Assembly: GCA_021154945.1 (NCBI GenBank)
Contig: JAJNQF010000342.1
Location: forward strand, 1-7,607
Length of the DNA: 7,607 nt
From: Sphingomonas sp.
GTDB taxonomy: Bacteria > Pseudomonadota > Alphaproteobacteria > Sphingomonadales > Sphingomonadaceae
Direction of reading: 5' to 3'
Part shown: one piece after another, positions 6,325-7,607 of the stretch
Layout: the number at the start of each line of letters is the position of its first letter
How positions within the stretch are numbered: position 1 is the first letter of the stretch
Position numbers and translations under genes: made by a program
Notes under the pieces: model-generated
Seen by the model: only the letters and a program-made list of their open reading frames with translations
Told to the model about the DNA's origin: nothing
Databases searched by the model: none

Positions 6325-6983
6325 AACCGGAACGGAAAGACGCGGCGGACCTTCGCCTGGGTGATACCGGCTTCGGCGAGCAGCGGCGGCCATTCGTCGG
6401 GGCGATAGCTGCGCGCGATCGACAGCGTGCCGTCGTGGCGCACGATCGGGTGCCAGCGCGCCAGCGTCGCGAGGACGGGGAAGCCCCAATGTGCGAAGCC
6501 GTGACGATGGAGGTCGTTGACGAACCACCCGGCGCGTGCGTGCGCCTCCATGAAGCGCAGGAACGCCACGAGCTGATCGTGGCTCATGTGATGGGCGACT
6601 AGGCTGCTGACGATCACGTCCCAGGGCTCGTCGGCAAGGTCGGCATAATCGCCGGTGACGTAGCGGATGTCGCCGCCATGCGCCCGCGCCGCCTGTTCGC
6701 TGCGCGGGTTGAGATCGACGCCGACCAGCTCTGCCTTGATGCCTTTCGCCTCGGTCCAGCGCGCGATCCGCCGCAGCATGTCGCCGTCGCCAAAGCCTAC
6801 GTCGAGCAGCCGGAAGCGTTTCCGCCCGGCTGTCGCGCGCGCCAGGAAATCGAGCGTCGGGCGGCGCGCCATCGTCACCGTGTTGACCGTGGCCAGATCG
6901 CCGACCACATCGGCATAAGTCGCCGCGTCGAGGTCGTCGGCGTCCATCAGCTCTTCGGCCTGGCTGCGAATGACGAGGCTCAT
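6303..6983 (-). CDS. Class I SAM-dependent methyltransferase of a type III PKS operon
   Basis: A 226-residue Rossmann-fold methyltransferase. Motif I is LLDVGFGDGDML (59-70), the acidic ribose-binding residue lies in VGVDLNP (87-93), and GDYADL (111-116) with WDVIVSSLVAHHM (121-133) correspond to motifs II-III and the post-motif region. An N-terminal helical segment containing EELMDADDLD (10-19) precedes the core, as in other methyltransferases placed beside type III PKS genes. No membrane segment is evident. The start is ATG 6983, overlapping the PKS stop by 4 bp (ATGA); its 3' end overlaps the flavoprotein start by 22 bp. Both overlaps point to one coupled operon. It most likely methylates the PKS product (O- or C-methylation), by analogy with SrsB; whether oxygen or carbon is methylated cannot be told from sequence. 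Confidence 0.9.
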   Translation of the reverse strand: MSLVIRSQAEELMDADDLDAATYADVVGDLATVNTVTMARRPTLDFLARATAGRKRFRLLDVGFGDGDMLRRIARWTEAKGIKAELVGVDLNPRSEQAARAHGGDIRYVTGDYADLADEPWDVIVSSLVAHHMSHDQLVAFLRFMEAHARAGWFVNDLHRHGFAHWGFPVLATLARWHPIVRHDGTLSIARSYRPDEWPPLLAEAGITQAKVRRVFPFRLCVERLR

Positions 6984-7607
6984 GGCGCGCTTCGGAACCC
7001 GAAGCCCTCCGCCGCCAGTCCCGGCCCGAACGCGAGCGCGACCCCGTGCGCGATCGGCGGCCCGGCGAGCAGGCGCTCGAACACGAACATCAACGTCGCC
7101 GACGACATGTTGCCGTTGTCCGCCAGCACCTGCCGCGACGCCGCCAGCGCCTCGGGTTTCAGCTGCATTGCATGCTCGACCGCGTCGAGGATCGATCGGC
7201 CGCCGGCATGTACCGCCCAGCCGTCGATCGTCTCCGGCGGCCGGCCATCGCTGACGATCGCGCGAAACTCGGTATCCGCCAATGCCGTGGCGATCCGCGC
7301 GGGAACCTCGCCGGACAGGTGCATCGCAAAGCCCGCATCGGTGACGTCCCAGCGGATCAGCGCCTCCGTATCGGCGAGTGCCGCCGCAAACGGCGTACCG
7401 AGTTCGAGCCCGGTCGCCTCCGCGGTGACCAGCGCGGCCGCGGCGCCATCGCCGAACTGGAGCATCGCCAGCAACGGCTCGATCTCGTTGGCGGGCTGGA
7501 GGTGCAGCGTCGAGAGCTCGACCGTGACGACCAGGACGCGGGCCTTGGGCTCGGATCGGACGATGTGGCGCGCGCTGCGCAGCGCGACGACCGCGGCGTA
7601 ACACCCC
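6980..7607 (-). CDS. Type III polyketide synthase (chalcone synthase-like), 5' partial
   Basis: The C-terminal 208 residues of a type III PKS, a homodimeric ketosynthase that extends an acyl-CoA with malonyl-type units and cyclises the chain. The window edge cuts the gene one residue before the catalytic cysteine, so about the first 140-160 residues are missing. In the partial numbering, the nucleophile is Cys2 (GCYAAVVALR), the catalytic His is 133 (WAVHAGG) and Asn is 166 (DNGNMSSAT). The His-Asn distance of 33 equals that in plant chalcone synthase (His303-Asn336). FGDGAAAALV (51-60) and the terminal AFGPGL loop (192-197), where plant enzymes have GFGPGL, are also family marks. It ends in an ATGA overlap with the methyltransferase. 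Starter and extender units cannot be predicted; alkylresorcinol or alkylpyrone formation is likely from the operon context. The frame is open to the edge, so this is truncation by the window, not a pseudogene. Confidence 0.93.
   Translation of the reverse strand, partial: GCYAAVVALRSARHIVRSEPKARVLVVTVELSTLHLQPANEIEPLLAMLQFGDGAAAALVTAEATGLELGTPFAAALADTEALIRWDVTDAGFAMHLSGEVPARIATALADTEFRAIVSDGRPPETIDGWAVHAGGRSILDAVEHAMQLKPEALAASRQVLADNGNMSSATLMFVFERLLAGPPIAHGVALAFGPGLAAEGFGFRSAP

Noticed and set aside
5542..6408. A 288-codon plus-strand open frame
   Set aside because: It is antisense to the FAD oxidoreductase, Arg/Gly/Ala-rich, and has no family signature.
6980..7474. A short complete protein of 164 residues starting at 7474
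   Set aside because: The apparent start is an internal TTG. The frame stays open to the window edge and encodes the PKS catalytic cysteine upstream, so this is the tail of a longer gene.
6678..7601. A 307-codon plus-strand open frame opposite the methyltransferase and PKS
   Set aside because: It spans two well-supported genes on the other strand in their shadow frames and shows only Ser/Ala/Arg-rich low-complexity sequence.

Overview
The window reads as one continuous piece of a high-GC alphaproteobacterial chromosome, most likely from the Sphingomonas group. This is inferred from very high GC, GC-rich third codon positions, gene content, and a GC-rich CCCCTCCC-type palindrome in the only non-coding edge. 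No rRNA, tRNA, CRISPR array, insertion sequence or phage gene was recognised. Coding density is very high, with overlapping starts and stops (GTGA, ATGA, a 22-bp overlap and a convergent 25-bp overlap).

Left part (1-2546). Positions 1-136 are non-coding and hold two inverted repeats of REP/BIME type. A minus-strand gene (137-742) encodes a secreted ankyrin-repeat protein. A 78-bp gap separates it from a divergent plus-strand group: an SCO1/SenC lipoprotein (copper delivery to cytochrome oxidase), a YcgN-type cysteine-cluster protein starting inside the SCO stop codon, and, 26 bp later, a YgjP-like zinc metallopeptidase. The peptidase's 3' end overlaps, tail to tail, the 3' end of the gene on the other strand.

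Right part (2522-7607), all minus strand. In transcription order from the right edge: a type III polyketide synthase (5' end cut by the window, but catalytic Cys, His and Asn all visible), a class I SAM methyltransferase (ATGA overlap), an FAD-dependent oxidoreductase (22-bp overlap), then after 54 bp the methionine-R-sulfoxide reductase msrB, and after 44 bp a class A penicillin-binding protein (GT51 plus transpeptidase) with a long disordered tail ending in 15-bp tandem repeats. The first three form a tight operon. Their order and enzyme classes match phenolic-lipid systems of the Streptomyces SrsA-SrsB-SrsC type, in which a type III PKS makes an alkylresorcinol that is methylated and then hydroxylated to an alkylquinone. 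The product here cannot be read from sequence.

The best candidate for something under-described is this PKS-methyltransferase-flavoprotein operon and its placement just upstream of a peptidoglycan synthase on the same strand. Individually the genes look like ordinary members of known families.
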